Shown: positions 30,570 through 39,756, counted from the first letter of the stretch. The stretch is 64,000 bases of DNA from Oscillospiraceae bacterium (GCA_017519975.1 JAFWRM010000047.1:1-64000); one strand, 5' to 3'. Notes: generated from the sequence alone by a model not told the origin. Translations and numbers: made by a program.

Positions 30570-32204
30570 TCATACGCCCATGCGGATGGCCCGCATGCCG
30601 CCGCTGACGTTCATCACCCGATAGCCTTTGGCCTTCAGGAACAGGCAGGCGTTGTAGGCCCGGTAGCCCACGCCGCAGTAAACGGCGTAGGTCTTTTTCG
30701 GATCCAGCTCGGCGTAACGGGCGCGCAGCTCGTCCACGGGAAGAAGCACGGCGCCCTCCACATGGCCCTCGTCCCACTCCTCCTGAGTGCGCACGTCCAG
30801 CACCACGGTGCCCTTATCCGCCAGCAGGGCGGGGATGTCCGAGGGCAGGCAGCTGTCGATCTCGCCGCGGATCACGTTGGAGGCGATCATGCCGCCCAGG
30901 ATGACCGGATCCTTGGCCGAGGAGAAGGGGGGCGCGTAGGCCAGATCCAGATCCTCCAGATCGAACACGGTCATGCCGCCGTAGATGGCGGTGGCCAGCA
31001 CGTCGATGCGCTTGTCCACGCCCTTGCGGCCGATGCCCTGGGCGCCCAGCAGACGCCCGGACTGGCGCTCCACCGTCAGCTTCAGCAGCAGCGGCATGGC
31101 GTCGGGGTAGTAAGTGGCGTTGCTGAAGCCCGGCGCGTACACGCACTCGAAATCATAGCCCTGGGCCTCCGCCTCCCGGGCGCTGAGTCCGGTGCGGGCG
31201 GCGGTCAGACCGCCCACCTTGATGATGGCGGTGCCCAATACGCCCTTGAAGGTCATGTGTCCGCCGGCGGCGTTCGCCCCGGCCACGCGGCCCTGCTTGT
31301 TGGCGCTGCCCGCCAGAGGGATGCGCACCTTTTTCCCGGTGACCAGGTTCAGGCTCTCCACCATGTCCCCGGCCGCGTAGATGTCCGGCACGCTGGTGCG
31401 CATGGAGGCGTCCACCCACACGCCGCCGGTGGCGCCGAGACGGCAGCCCGCCATCTCAGCCAGCTGAGTGCTTCCGCGCACCCCGGCCGCCATGATCACC
31501 ATGTCCGCCTTCACCTGGGTACCGTCGTCCAGAACGACGCCGGTGACCTTTTTCCGTCCGGTGATCTCCGCCAGACCGACGCCGGTAAGCACCCGGATGC
31601 CGGCGGCTTCCAGCTCGCGGATGATGGCGTCGGAGAACTCGCCGTCCATGTTGCTCATGACCTGAGGGAGCTTTTCCACCACCGTGACCTCGAGCCCTCT
31701 GGCCCGCAGATTCTCGGCGCTTTCCAGGCCGATGAAGCCGCCGCCGACGACGACGGCGCGCTTCATGCCCAGCTCCAGGCGGGACATGATCCGGTCGGCG
31801 TCCGGCAGAGTGAACACGTGGTATACGCCATCCGTTTCCGCGCCTTTGACGGGCAGAGTGACGGGCGTGCCGCCGGTGGCGATGATCAGCCGGTCGTAGG
31901 GTTCCCGCTTGCTGCGGGAGCCGGTCTTCACGGTAATGGTCTTTGCCTTCGGGTCGATCTTCGTGACCTCGCTGTTGATGCGCACGTCGATGTTGAACCG
32001 CTCCCGGAACAGCTCCGGAGTGACCAGCAGCAGCTCGTCGCGGTCCTCGATGACGCCGCCGATGTAATACGGCAGACCGCAGTTGGCAAAGGAGACGTAA
32101 CTGCCCTTTTCGAACAGGACAATCTCCGCTTCCTCATTGACGCGGCGGGCCTTGGTGGCCGCGCCGGCGCCGGCGGCCACGCCGCCGATGACAAGGATCC
32201 TCAC
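30570..32204 (-). CDS. CoA-disulfide reductase / NADH oxidase with rhodanese domain
   Basis: A 544-residue flavoprotein. The FAD fold starts at residue 1 (VIGGVAAGAGAATKARR), the redox Cys is C42 in SFANCGLPYYIGG, the NADH site is VVVGGGFIGLESAENL and the FAD-ribityl site IYAAGDMVES. Residues about 455-544 are a rhodanese domain (VVLDVRTQEEWDEGHVEGAVLLP) with active-site loop YCGVGYR. Such fusions reduce CoA disulfides, CoA-persulfides or polysulfide. The start is GTG with GAGGGGG upstream. It lies 12 bp after the C_GCAxxG_C_C gene. Confidence 0.94.
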   Translation of the reverse strand: MRILVIGGVAAGAGAATKARRVNEEAEIVLFEKGSYVSFANCGLPYYIGGVIEDRDELLLVTPELFRERFNIDVRINSEVTKIDPKAKTITVKTGSRSKREPYDRLIIATGGTPVTLPVKGAETDGVYHVFTLPDADRIMSRLELGMKRAVVVGGGFIGLESAENLRARGLEVTVVEKLPQVMSNMDGEFSDAIIRELEAAGIRVLTGVGLAEITGRKKVTGVVLDDGTQVKADMVIMAAGVRGSTQLAEMAGCRLGATGGVWVDASMRTSVPDIYAAGDMVESLNLVTGKKVRIPLAGSANKQGRVAGANAAGGHMTFKGVLGTAIIKVGGLTAARTGLSAREAEAQGYDFECVYAPGFSNATYYPDAMPLLLKLTVERQSGRLLGAQGIGRKGVDKRIDVLATAIYGGMTVFDLEDLDLAYAPPFSSAKDPVILGGMIASNVIRGEIDSCLPSDIPALLADKGTVVLDVRTQEEWDEGHVEGAVLLPVDELRARYAELDPKKTYAVYCGVGYRAYNACLFLKAKGYRVMNVSGGMRAIRMGV

Positions 32205-32216
32205 GTCGTCGCCCCC

Positions 32217-32720
32217 TCAGTCCGCTTTCTCATTGTCCAGCAGGAACTCCGCGATGAGCCGGGTGGCCTTTTCCACCACGATCGCGCACTTCTCCGCGTG
32301 ATCCTCGACCTTCCAGTATTCCTCACAGTCGGAGGGGTCGGTGAAGATGTAGCTGCGGCCGTAGATCTGCTTCTGCAGCTCCGGGCACAGCGTCGTGCCC
32401 ATCACTTCGAGGTATTTATCCCGGAATTTCATGAACATGCCGGCGTTGACGTCCTGCAGCTCCGGGTTCTTCAGCTCGTCCTCCAGCGGGACGTTGTACT
32501 TCAGACCGACAGCCAGCAGACCGCAGGTGTAGGTGCCGCAGCTTCCGCTGGAGGCGCCGGCGCCGCCGCACAGGTTCATGGACGCACGGATCATCTCGTC
32601 CGGGATCCAGTCGAAATACGCCTTCAGCCCGATCAGCGTGCTGCGGGAGCACACGTCGTCGCGGATCTGCGCCTCACGCGCCGTCTTTCCGCAGAGATCC
32701 AGGATCTCTTCTCTTGTCAT
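32217..32720 (-). CDS. C_GCAxxG_C_C family redox protein
   Basis: A 167-residue Cys-rich helical protein of the C_GCAxxG_C_C family. Conserved cysteines lie in DVCSRSTLIGLKAYF, NLCGGAGASSGSCGTYTCG, TTLCPELQ and DPSDCEEYW. Members sit beside redox enzymes and are thought to bind metal or an Fe-S cluster; no reaction is established. Here the motif is GGAGASSG, so the usual Cys before Ala is replaced. RBS GGAGGAA precedes the ATG at 32720. It is the first gene of the CoA-disulfide reductase/MoaF operon. Confidence 0.85.
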   Translation of the reverse strand: MTREEILDLCGKTAREAQIRDDVCSRSTLIGLKAYFDWIPDEMIRASMNLCGGAGASSGSCGTYTCGLLAVGLKYNVPLEDELKNPELQDVNAGMFMKFRDKYLEVMGTTLCPELQKQIYGRSYIFTDPSDCEEYWKVEDHAEKCAIVVEKATRLIAEFLLDNEKAD

Positions 32721-32773
32721 GTCAGATTCCTCCGTTTCCTTCATTTGATGGAAGGGCAGGGCCCTTTTCCCGC

Positions 32774-32802
32774 ATCGTATCACAAAGAAAACGCGACCTC
32801 AA
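32774..32802 (-). promoter_or_regulatory. Promoter of the C_GCAxxG_C_C operon
   Basis: Minus strand TTGAGG (32802-32797), 17 bp, TACGAT (32779-32774), about 55 bp before the ATG. Confidence 0.65.
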
Positions 32803-32837
32803 CCTATTGAATCAGTCGGTAAATGCCGCGAAAGAAA

Positions 32838-32873
32838 GGAAAAGCCTCCCGGCCCAAAGGCGCCGGGAGGCGG
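32838..32873 (-). terminator. Terminator of the DagK-to-Mrp operon
   Basis: Minus strand GCCTCCCGGCG-N7-GCCGGGAGGC followed by TTTTCC, 20 bp past the Mrp-like stop. Confidence 0.85.
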
Positions 32874-32894
32874 CGGACGTTCCGGTTCCGGCCG

Positions 32895-33683
32895 TCAGAA
32901 CAGACGGTCGATCAGAGGATCCAGAACGTCGGTATTGTACATTTCGATCTCGCCCTCGTCCATGAAGACGGCCAGCCGGGGATCGTACGGCAGACGGACC
33001 GTCTGTCGTACGCGGTATTTTTCCGCCAGTTCCGCGTTCCTGTCGTCCAGGTCGGCGTTGGCGCCGTCCCGGTTGACCACCAGGGCGACCACCGGGATCT
33101 TCAGCGCCCGGGCCATCTTCAGCGTCTTTTCCGTCATCATCGCGGCGGCCTTTCCCGCCTCCGTGACGACGATCACGCCGTCCAGCGACATGTTGCGCAT
33201 CACGGACAGCGGGACCTCGCCCGTACCGGCGGGCATGTCCACCAGCAGCAGATCCACGTCCTCCCAGATCACTTCGCTCCAGAACTTTTTCAGCGTATTG
33301 TCCACCAGCGTGCCGCGGGCGATCACCGGATCGGTGGGGTCGGGGATGATCAGATTCACGCCGATCACCTGCACGCCGGACTGGGTCTCCATGGGGAACA
33401 TGCCGAAGCTGTCCGGCGTAACGCGGCCCGTAAGGCCGAAGGCGGCGGGCACGCTGGAGCCGGTGATGTCCGCGTCCAGAACGGCGGCCTGAACGTGCTT
33501 CTTCTGCACGCAGGAGGCCAGCAGCGCGGCCACGGTAGTACGGCCCACGCCGCCCTTGGCGCCGCACACGGCGTAAACGCGGCGGACGAAGGCGTCCTCA
33601 TGCATGGGGGCGGCGGTGGTTTCGGTCCGGCTGTCGCAGTCGGAGCCGCAGGTGCTGCAGTCGTGGGTGCATTCTTCGCTCAT
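32895..33683 (-). CDS. Divergent Mrp/NBP35-type P-loop ATPase
   Basis: A 262-residue member of the Mrp/NBP35 Fe-S carrier ATPase group. The N-terminal Cys cluster CTHDCSTCGSDC, VLDADITGSSVPAAFGL, FWSEVIWEDVDLLLVDMPAGTG and DGVIVVTEAGKAAAMM follow the family. Two changes stand out. The P-loop reads GAKGGVGRTT, with Arg in place of the catalytic Lys, and the C-terminal CxxC that bridges the Fe-S cluster in the dimer is absent (VVNRDGANADLDD there). So it may not work as a normal Fe-S carrier. It is the last gene of a five-gene run. Confidence 0.88.
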   Translation of the reverse strand: MSEECTHDCSTCGSDCDSRTETTAAPMHEDAFVRRVYAVCGAKGGVGRTTVAALLASCVQKKHVQAAVLDADITGSSVPAAFGLTGRVTPDSFGMFPMETQSGVQVIGVNLIIPDPTDPVIARGTLVDNTLKKFWSEVIWEDVDLLLVDMPAGTGEVPLSVMRNMSLDGVIVVTEAGKAAAMMTEKTLKMARALKIPVVALVVNRDGANADLDDRNAELAEKYRVRQTVRLPYDPRLAVFMDEGEIEMYNTDVLDPLIDRLF

Positions 33684-33698
33684 GTCAGTTTCTCCTTT

Positions 33699-34430
33699 TC
33701 AAACGGTCTTTCCGGGGTAAGAGCGGGGGCCGTAGACGGCGCTGCCCACCCGGACCATGGTGCTGCCCTCCAGAATGGCGGCCGCGTAGTCGGCGCTCAT
33801 GCCCATGGAGAGAATGTCCATGGCGGCGCCGGCGTCCCGCAGTTCTTCGTAAAACCCGCGCATCCGGGCAAACCAGCGGCGGGCTTCGTCTTCGGCGTCA
33901 CAGACCGGGGGGATGGTCATCAGTCCCCGGACGCGCAGATGCTCCAGGCCGGAGGCGTGCTCCAGCAGCGCGCGGCAGCCGTCGAACGTGGCGCCCGTCT
34001 TGCTCGCTTCGCCGCCCACGTTCACCTCCAGCAGCACGTCCTGCACCAGGCCCATGCGCGCGGCGCAGGCGTCGATCGCGTCCGCCAGATGGACACTGTC
34101 GAGACTCTGGATCAGGTCGGCCCGACCGACGACCTTTTTCACCTTGTTGGTCTGCAGGTGCCCGATGAAATGGCAGGGGCGGCGGCCCTCCGCATCGTTT
34201 ACGTAGGCGTCCGCCAGCCAGTTGCGCTCCAGTTCCTGCGCGTGGTTTTCCCCGAAACAGTCGACGGGCAGCTGCGCCGAAGCGCGGATCTCCTCCGGCG
34301 CGCGGGTCTTGCACGCCGCGCACAGCAGGATATCCTCCGGGCGGCGCCCCGCCCGGAGGGCGGCTTCCGCCATGGTCTCGCGGATGCTCAGAATATTGTC
34401 GCGCAGGGTCTGCGCGTATGCTTCCGTCAT
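33699..34430 (-). CDS. PLP homeostasis protein, YggS/PLPBP family
   Basis: A 243-residue fold-type III PLP-binding protein. The PLP Lys is in ILLCAACKTRAPEEIR, followed by FGENHAQEL, CHFIGHLQTNKVKKVV, LLEVNVGGEASKTG and LSMGMSADYAAAILEGSTMVRVGSAVYG, all family landmarks. It buffers pyridoxal phosphate and has no known enzyme activity. The ATG at 34430 is used; longer in-frame sequence upstream lacks similarity. It is 15 bp before the Mrp-like gene and 17 bp after the FabG-type gene. Confidence 0.96.
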   Translation of the reverse strand: MTEAYAQTLRDNILSIRETMAEAALRAGRRPEDILLCAACKTRAPEEIRASAQLPVDCFGENHAQELERNWLADAYVNDAEGRRPCHFIGHLQTNKVKKVVGRADLIQSLDSVHLADAIDACAARMGLVQDVLLEVNVGGEASKTGATFDGCRALLEHASGLEHLRVRGLMTIPPVCDAEDEARRWFARMRGFYEELRDAGAAMDILSMGMSADYAAAILEGSTMVRVGSAVYGPRSYPGKTV

Positions 34431-34447
34431 GAAAACGACCTTCCTTC

Positions 34448-35146
34448 TCAGATCAGTATGCCGCCGTTCACGCCCAGCACCTGGCCGGTCACGAAGGGGG
34501 CGGAGACCAGATACCGCACAGCCTCGGCCACGTCCTGCGGCGTGCCCAGCACGCCGAGGGGCGTCTCCTCCCGCAGCTGGTCCAGATCCCGCTCCGTAAG
34601 GGATGCGTTCATGTCCGTATCGATCACGCCGGGGGCCACGCAGTTGACGGTGATCCCGGAGGGGCCCAGCTCCTTTGCCAGCGAACGGGTCAGGCCGATC
34701 AGCGCGGCTTTGCTGGCCGCGTATGCGGACTCGCAGGAAGCGCCCGTCACGCCCCACATGGAGGAAACGGTGACGATGCGGCCGAACTTGTTGTGCAGCA
34801 TGTGGGGAAGGGCGGCCCGGATGCAGCTGACGGCGCCGCCGAGATTCACGGCCATGATCCGCTGCCAGTCCGCGGCGGTCGTATCCTGAAACTGCCGGAG
34901 CAGGGCGACGCCGGCGCTGCACACCAGCACGTCCACGCCCCCGATCGATTCGAACATCGCCTGCACGGCGGAATCGTCCGCCACGTCGGCCTGCACCCAG
35001 CGCCCGTTCAGTTCACGCGCGAGGGCCTCGGCTTCGGCGGCTCTTTCCCGGCAGTGGACTACCACGTCGTATCCGGCGTCTTTCAGGGAGCGGGCGCAGG
35101 CGCGCCCGATGCCACGGGAGGAGCCGGTGATAAGAGCAGTCTGCAT
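34448..35146 (-). CDS. Short-chain dehydrogenase, FabG-like
   Basis: A 232-residue SDR. The cofactor loop is ALITGSSRGIGRACA, NAG-equivalent LVCSAGVALL, catalytic Ser in VSSMWG and YAASKAA with Tyr and Lys, then the end GQVLGVNGGIL typical of 3-oxoacyl-ACP reductases. It is on the short side and not beside fatty-acid genes, so a role outside lipid synthesis is possible. It lies in the DagK-YmdB-FabG-YggS-Mrp run with gaps of 9 and 17 bp. Confidence 0.92.
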   Translation of the reverse strand: MQTALITGSSRGIGRACARSLKDAGYDVVVHCRERAAEAEALARELNGRWVQADVADDSAVQAMFESIGGVDVLVCSAGVALLRQFQDTTAADWQRIMAVNLGGAVSCIRAALPHMLHNKFGRIVTVSSMWGVTGASCESAYAASKAALIGLTRSLAKELGPSGITVNCVAPGVIDTDMNASLTERDLDQLREETPLGVLGTPQDVAEAVRYLVSAPFVTGQVLGVNGGILI

Positions 35147-35155
35147 TTCATCACC

Positions 35156-35926
35156 TCATTCGATCCGAATCGCCTCGGCGGCCGTGCATCGGCCCGTCCG
35201 GCTGTCGCAGGTGAACAGGCAGCCTTCCAGCTTGTAGGGGCCCCGCGCCGCCTCGTAGCGCCGCGGCGGATTGCCGAGAAACATGTTCAGGCTGGACTCC
35301 GGCTCCACGCCGATCACGGAGCGGATGGGGCCGGTCATGCCGAGATCCGTGACGTAGCCCATCCCGCCGGGGAACACCTGGGCGTCCGAGGTCTGCACGT
35401 GGGTGTGGGTGCCCCAGAGGGCCGTGACCCGGCCGTCCAGATAGTAGGCCATGGCCAGCTTCTCGCTGGTGGCCTCCGCGTGAAAATCCACCAGCCGGAC
35501 GATGGCCTCCGTCTGCTTCAGAACGCGGTCCGCCGCGAAGAAGGGGCTGTCCGGCCCGAAGGGCATGTTGCAGCGGCCGATGAGGTTGATCACGCACACC
35601 GGTCCGAAGGGCGCGTCCACTTCGCAGAAGCCAAAGCCGGGCGTCTGCGGGGCGAAATTCGCCGGCCGGATGATCCGCGGCGTATCGTCCAGATACGGTT
35701 CGATCTCCCTGCGGCCCCAGGTATGGTTGCCCAGGGTGATCACGTCGGCGCCGGCGTCGAAGATGCGGTCGGCCTGCCGGGGAAGAATGCCTTTGGCGTT
35801 GGCGTTTTCTCCGTTGACCACGGTGAAATCCACGCCGAGCGCACGCTTCAGGGCGGGCAGGCGGGCCGCCAGAAAGTCCAGACCGCCGGACACCACGTCG
35901 CCGACGGCGAAGATCCTTACCTCCAT
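35156..35926 (-). CDS. YmdB-family metallophosphoesterase
   Basis: A 256-residue calcineurin-like phosphodiesterase of the TIGR00282/YmdB family. Metal-binding motifs are VGDVVSG, VVNGENANAKG, VITLGNHTWGR, LVDFHAEATSEK and ALWGTHTHVQTSD, and YVTDLGMTGP follows. In Bacillus YmdB has 2',3'-cyclic phosphodiesterase activity and affects RNA decay and biofilm choice. Length is normal. The start overlaps the diacylglycerol kinase-like gene by 10 bp, so translation is coupled. Confidence 0.96.
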   Translation of the reverse strand: MEVRIFAVGDVVSGGLDFLAARLPALKRALGVDFTVVNGENANAKGILPRQADRIFDAGADVITLGNHTWGRREIEPYLDDTPRIIRPANFAPQTPGFGFCEVDAPFGPVCVINLIGRCNMPFGPDSPFFAADRVLKQTEAIVRLVDFHAEATSEKLAMAYYLDGRVTALWGTHTHVQTSDAQVFPGGMGYVTDLGMTGPIRSVIGVEPESSLNMFLGNPPRRYEAARGPYKLEGCLFTCDSRTGRCTAAEAIRIE

Positions 35927-36831
35927 GATGCGAACTCCACGCTGTCGCGCATGATGCGCACGGCGTTGTGCAGATTCTCCATCGTCACGTCCGCGTACAG
36001 GCCGCCGCTCTCCCCGTCCCGCGTCAGCGACGTGGGATAGTGGAAATGAAAACGGACCTTTTTCGTGTGGAGGAGGATCACGTTTTCAGAAACGTAGGTC
36101 TGGGTCAGAAGGTCGGAGAGGATGTTCCCCAGCTCCGCCGCGTTCACCGGGTTTCGGATCAGAAGGACCTCGAACAGGCCGTCGTTCAGGCTGACCTTTG
36201 TCTGGTCCAGCTTCAGGACGCCGCCCATGCTGGTGGAGTTCAGAACGCCGCCGAAGAGGAACGAGTCCTCGATGACGCCCTCGTCGTATTCCACCGTGGT
36301 GCGGATGGGGTTGATCTCCTGCAGCTTGGACAGGCCGGAAAAGATGTAGGCGGCGTGGCCGAAGGTGTTTTTCAGATTCTGGGGCGTCATGTAGGAGACG
36401 TCCGTAAAGGCCCCGAAGGCGGCCACATAGGAGAAGTATCTGCCGTCGTAATAGCCTACGTCGTAGGGGACGGGGGCTCCACCGATGATGGTGCGGGCCG
36501 CCGCCAGCGGCGTTTTCGGAAGGCCGAGGGAATTGGCCATGTCATTGGTGGAGCCCAGGGGGATGTAGCCCAGCGGCACGCTGCTGCCTCCGGCCACCAG
36601 ACCGGCGATGGTATCGCTCAGGGTGCCGTCTCCGCCCATGCAGACCACCAGATCGTGGTCGGGCGCGAAGCTGCGCACAAGGTCGGAGACCGAGCGGCCG
36701 GCGTCCTTGTCGGGAGTATATACCGAGACGGCGTAGTCCGCGGCGTTGAATTCCCGGACGATGTCCATCAGATTGAGCTTTGCCTGGCCTCTTCCGGAGA
36801 AGGGATTGGCGACCAGCATCAGTTTTTTCAT
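35917..36831 (-). CDS. Diacylglycerol/lipid kinase family protein
   Basis: A 304-residue kinase of the DagK/YegS/LCB5 fold. MLVANPFSGRGQA is the first nucleotide-site motif, LVVCMGGDGTLSDTIAGL the glycine-rich catalytic GGDGT loop, and LGYIPLGSTNDMANSLGLP the conserved GSTND loop. The C-terminal domain has the usual beta-sandwich pattern (SLNDGLFEVLLIR). It probably phosphorylates diacylglycerol or a related lipid in membrane lipid recycling. ATG at 36831 with GGAGG; first gene of the run. Confidence 0.94.
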   Translation of the reverse strand: MKKLMLVANPFSGRGQAKLNLMDIVREFNAADYAVSVYTPDKDAGRSVSDLVRSFAPDHDLVVCMGGDGTLSDTIAGLVAGGSSVPLGYIPLGSTNDMANSLGLPKTPLAAARTIIGGAPVPYDVGYYDGRYFSYVAAFGAFTDVSYMTPQNLKNTFGHAAYIFSGLSKLQEINPIRTTVEYDEGVIEDSFLFGGVLNSTSMGGVLKLDQTKVSLNDGLFEVLLIRNPVNAAELGNILSDLLTQTYVSENVILLHTKKVRFHFHYPTSLTRDGESGGLYADVTMENLHNAVRIMRDSVEFASWR

Positions 36832-36864
36832 GACGTACCTCCGCATATCATGGGGTGACAAATC

Positions 36865-36892
36865 ATTATATCATACCCGGAAGGAAAAACAA
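36865..36892 (-). promoter_or_regulatory. Promoter of the DagK operon
   Basis: Minus strand TTGTTT (36892-36887), 16 bp, TATAAT (36870-36865). The divergent nuclease gene has TATAAT at 36931-36936 with no clear -35. Confidence 0.75.
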
Positions 36893-36981
36893 GGCGGGAA
36901 AAAGCTGTGGAATGTCCTGCCGCTTGCGGATATAATGAAAATGAAGATGAGATCGTTTGCTGCGGAAAGGAGAGAACGCCC

Positions 36982-39750
36982 ATGACGCTGAACGAATGGA
37001 TCACGGCTTCCGAAGGCGAAAAGCTGCTGATCACGGACTCCGTTTCCAACGTCAGCCGCCTGATCCGGCGGATCAACCGCACGGGGAAAGCGGTCGGACT
37101 TCTGAACGTGACGACTCCTGCGCGTCTGGCCAGGGAACTGTACCTTCGCCGATGCGCCGAAGAGGGAAGGAACGTGCGCCTGCGCATGGCGGACCGCGAG
37201 GCGTGCGTCGGCCTCGTGGAGGGGATCCTGCGCGACGCTCCGGACCGGTATCCCTTCGTGCCGCGGGACAGCCTGTGCCGGGCGACGGCGGATGAGGTGC
37301 TGGCCGTTCTGGACCTCATCCGGGAGGGCGTGACGACGCCCGCGTTCGACGATCCCGGAAATGGGAAAACACAGCAGCTCAGGCAGCTGGTCCACGCGTA
37401 TGAAGAGGCGCTGGAAAGCCGGGGCCTTTGCGACGAGCCGGCGCTGCTCGCCGCTGGGCGGAACGCCGCCTGTGAGATCGGGCGGACAGCGGACGGCGGG
37501 ATGCCGGCGGCCGCCTGCTTCTGGGAAGAGCCGACGGCGCTGACGTGGGCGTTCGTGCGAGCCGCCGTGCCGGAATGCGCGCTGCTGGAGACGGAGACCG
37601 CGGAGCCGGACAGGATCTGGCGGTTTTTCAGCGGCTACGGGATCTGGAACGAGCCCGAGTACGTTCTGGAGGACGTGCTCCGGCGGGGCATCGCCTTCGG
37701 CGACGTCCGGATCCTGTATTCCTCTCCCGAGTATGAGGCTCCGCTGGAGGCGGCCTTCGGCATGCGGAAGGTACCTCTGCGGTTCGTTGCCGGCCGGCCC
37801 GCCGCCGGAGAGGAGCCGGTACACCGGATGCTCAGCGTGCTGGACTGGGCGGAGAACGGTTACCGGTACGAGCTGCTGCGGCCCGTGGTCCTGGATCCGG
37901 CGTTTGCCTGGCCGGAAGGATCGGAATCGGACGGCACGCCCGCGGAGGAATTCCTGCGCGGCGTCAATGACGGCATCGGCTGGGGGCTGGACCGGTACGA
38001 AGCGTTCCTGCGCGCCCCGGCGCGTTCCAACCGGCGCTCCGCCGCCTTTCAGGCGTTTCTTCGCGACGTGACGGGCGTTTTCCGCGGGCTGTCCGCTCCC
38101 GTCCGCCCCGCTGAACTTTTTTCCCGCCTGCTTTCCTTTTCCTCCGTCTACGGAGGGGAGGAGGGGCCGGACGCTCTTCTTCTGTCTCTTCTGCGGAAAA
38201 CGGGGAAGGATCTGGAACTGGCCGCTCCGGCGGAGGATATGCAGGAGGCGATCGGCCTTGTGCGGGACGTGCTGCGGGGGCTGAGGATCGAGGAACCGGA
38301 GGACGGCTGCGCCGTGGCTGCCGGCATGCTGACGGGCATCGAGGTCCTGGATCGGCCGTATCTGTACGTCCTCGGACTGGCGGACCGCCACTGCGCCTCG
38401 TCGCTGATCGAATCCCCCGTCCTGAACGACGCGGAGCGGCGCCTGTACTTCGACCGGGAGGCGGGCCGGGTCCCGCTGGCCTGCGAGAGGCCAGGCGAAC
38501 GGATGGAGACGTATCTGCGGTCCCTGAGGGGCGCCGAGGCGCGGGAAATCCACGTGGGATACTGCTGCTTCGATACCGTGAAGCAGGAACCTCTGTCGCC
38601 GTCCTCCCTGTTCATGGATCTGCGGGAGGCGTACGGAGACGGGCCGGAGGAGAGCACCGTCGTGGAGTATCCGGGAGTGCTGAGGGAAAGCACCGTCGTA
38701 CGCGCCGGGGATCTGTGGCAGGATGGGAGCGAAGCGGCCGGAGACGGGCCCGGGGCGGAGCCGGAGGAGGGCGCCGTCGTGCGGAGGGAACTCGCCTTCT
38801 CTCCGTCGTCCCTGGACGTGCTTCTCGGCTGCCCGGCGGAATATCTTTTCCGCTGCGTGCGCGGCATTCCGGAAGAGGAGTACGACGTCCCCGACGAAAA
38901 CGCGTGGCTGCGGGCAAACGAGAGGGGCACGTTCTTCCACCGGATCGCGGAGAAATACGTGAACGAAAAGTTCGTCGGGGCGGCGTCGGTCGCGCCGGAT
39001 CTGGATCCGGAGGCCTTTGGGAGGATCTTCCGGGAAGCGGCGGAAGAGACGGAACGCAAGGTCCCCGTCGCCTATCCGGCGGCCGCCCGGAGAGAACGGG
39101 AGGAGATGCGCAAGACGGCGGAGGGATTCCTCCGGGAGCTCCATCGGGAGTTTTCCGGTCCGGACTGCCCCTGGCGCGTGCTGGCCTGCGAACGCAGCTT
39201 CGGCATGAACGGGCAGGAGCCGTACAGCGAAACGTACCGGTTCGACGTCGTGAGCGAGCCGGAAGAAGAGTCGGAAGAGGCGCCCGTCCGGCTGCGCACG
39301 GATGAGTTCACCGTGCGTTACCGCGGCGTGATCGACCGGCTGGACGGGTACGAGGACGCGGACGGCGTCATGCACTACCGCCTGGTGGATTATAAGACCG
39401 GCAGCCGGACCTACTTTTCCGAAAAAGCGGAAAAAACCGTGCAGCATCACATCTACGCCGCCTGCATGGCGCGGACGGGAAAGGTGGAGGAGTTCGTCTA
39501 CTGCTTCCCGTTCGAAACGCGGGAGGAGGACCGGAAGCTCCGGATCACGGAGTTTGCCGATCCCATCCGCTGTACGGACGTGAGGACGCGGACCTTCGAT
39601 CCGGAAAAGCGGAGGGCGCGGGAGCGGATGCTGGACGCCCGTTTTGTGGAGAACAGCTTTCCGCCGGCACCGGAGAAGGTGAGATGCGGTTACTGCCGGT
39701 ATGCGGACATCTGCCGGAAGAACATGGAAATACCTGAGGAAGGGAGGTGA
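36982..39750 (+). CDS. AddB-like subunit with PD-(D/E)XK nuclease domain
   Basis: A 922-residue protein. The C-terminal RecB-type nuclease shows GVIDRLDGYEDADG and YRLVDYKTGS, with CGYCRYADIC at the end and an earlier CPAEYLFRC that together supply four cysteines for an AddB-type 4Fe-4S staple. The N-terminal part corresponds to the inactive helicase fold but has no Walker A, and the protein is shorter than typical AddB (about 1150). It should partner the next gene in processing double-strand breaks before recombination. RBS GGAAAGGAG; the ATG at 36982 is chosen. Confidence 0.88.
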   Translation: MTLNEWITASEGEKLLITDSVSNVSRLIRRINRTGKAVGLLNVTTPARLARELYLRRCAEEGRNVRLRMADREACVGLVEGILRDAPDRYPFVPRDSLCRATADEVLAVLDLIREGVTTPAFDDPGNGKTQQLRQLVHAYEEALESRGLCDEPALLAAGRNAACEIGRTADGGMPAAACFWEEPTALTWAFVRAAVPECALLETETAEPDRIWRFFSGYGIWNEPEYVLEDVLRRGIAFGDVRILYSSPEYEAPLEAAFGMRKVPLRFVAGRPAAGEEPVHRMLSVLDWAENGYRYELLRPVVLDPAFAWPEGSESDGTPAEEFLRGVNDGIGWGLDRYEAFLRAPARSNRRSAAFQAFLRDVTGVFRGLSAPVRPAELFSRLLSFSSVYGGEEGPDALLLSLLRKTGKDLELAAPAEDMQEAIGLVRDVLRGLRIEEPEDGCAVAAGMLTGIEVLDRPYLYVLGLADRHCASSLIESPVLNDAERRLYFDREAGRVPLACERPGERMETYLRSLRGAEAREIHVGYCCFDTVKQEPLSPSSLFMDLREAYGDGPEESTVVEYPGVLRESTVVRAGDLWQDGSEAAGDGPGAEPEEGAVVRRELAFSPSSLDVLLGCPAEYLFRCVRGIPEEEYDVPDENAWLRANERGTFFHRIAEKYVNEKFVGAASVAPDLDPEAFGRIFREAAEETERKVPVAYPAAARREREEMRKTAEGFLRELHREFSGPDCPWRVLACERSFGMNGQEPYSETYRFDVVSEPEEESEEAPVRLRTDEFTVRYRGVIDRLDGYEDADGVMHYRLVDYKTGSRTYFSEKAEKTVQHHIYAACMARTGKVEEFVYCFPFETREEDRKLRITEFADPIRCTDVRTRTFDPEKRRARERMLDARFVENSFPPAPEKVRCGYCRYADICRKNMEIPEEGR

Positions 39751-39756
39751 AGGACG

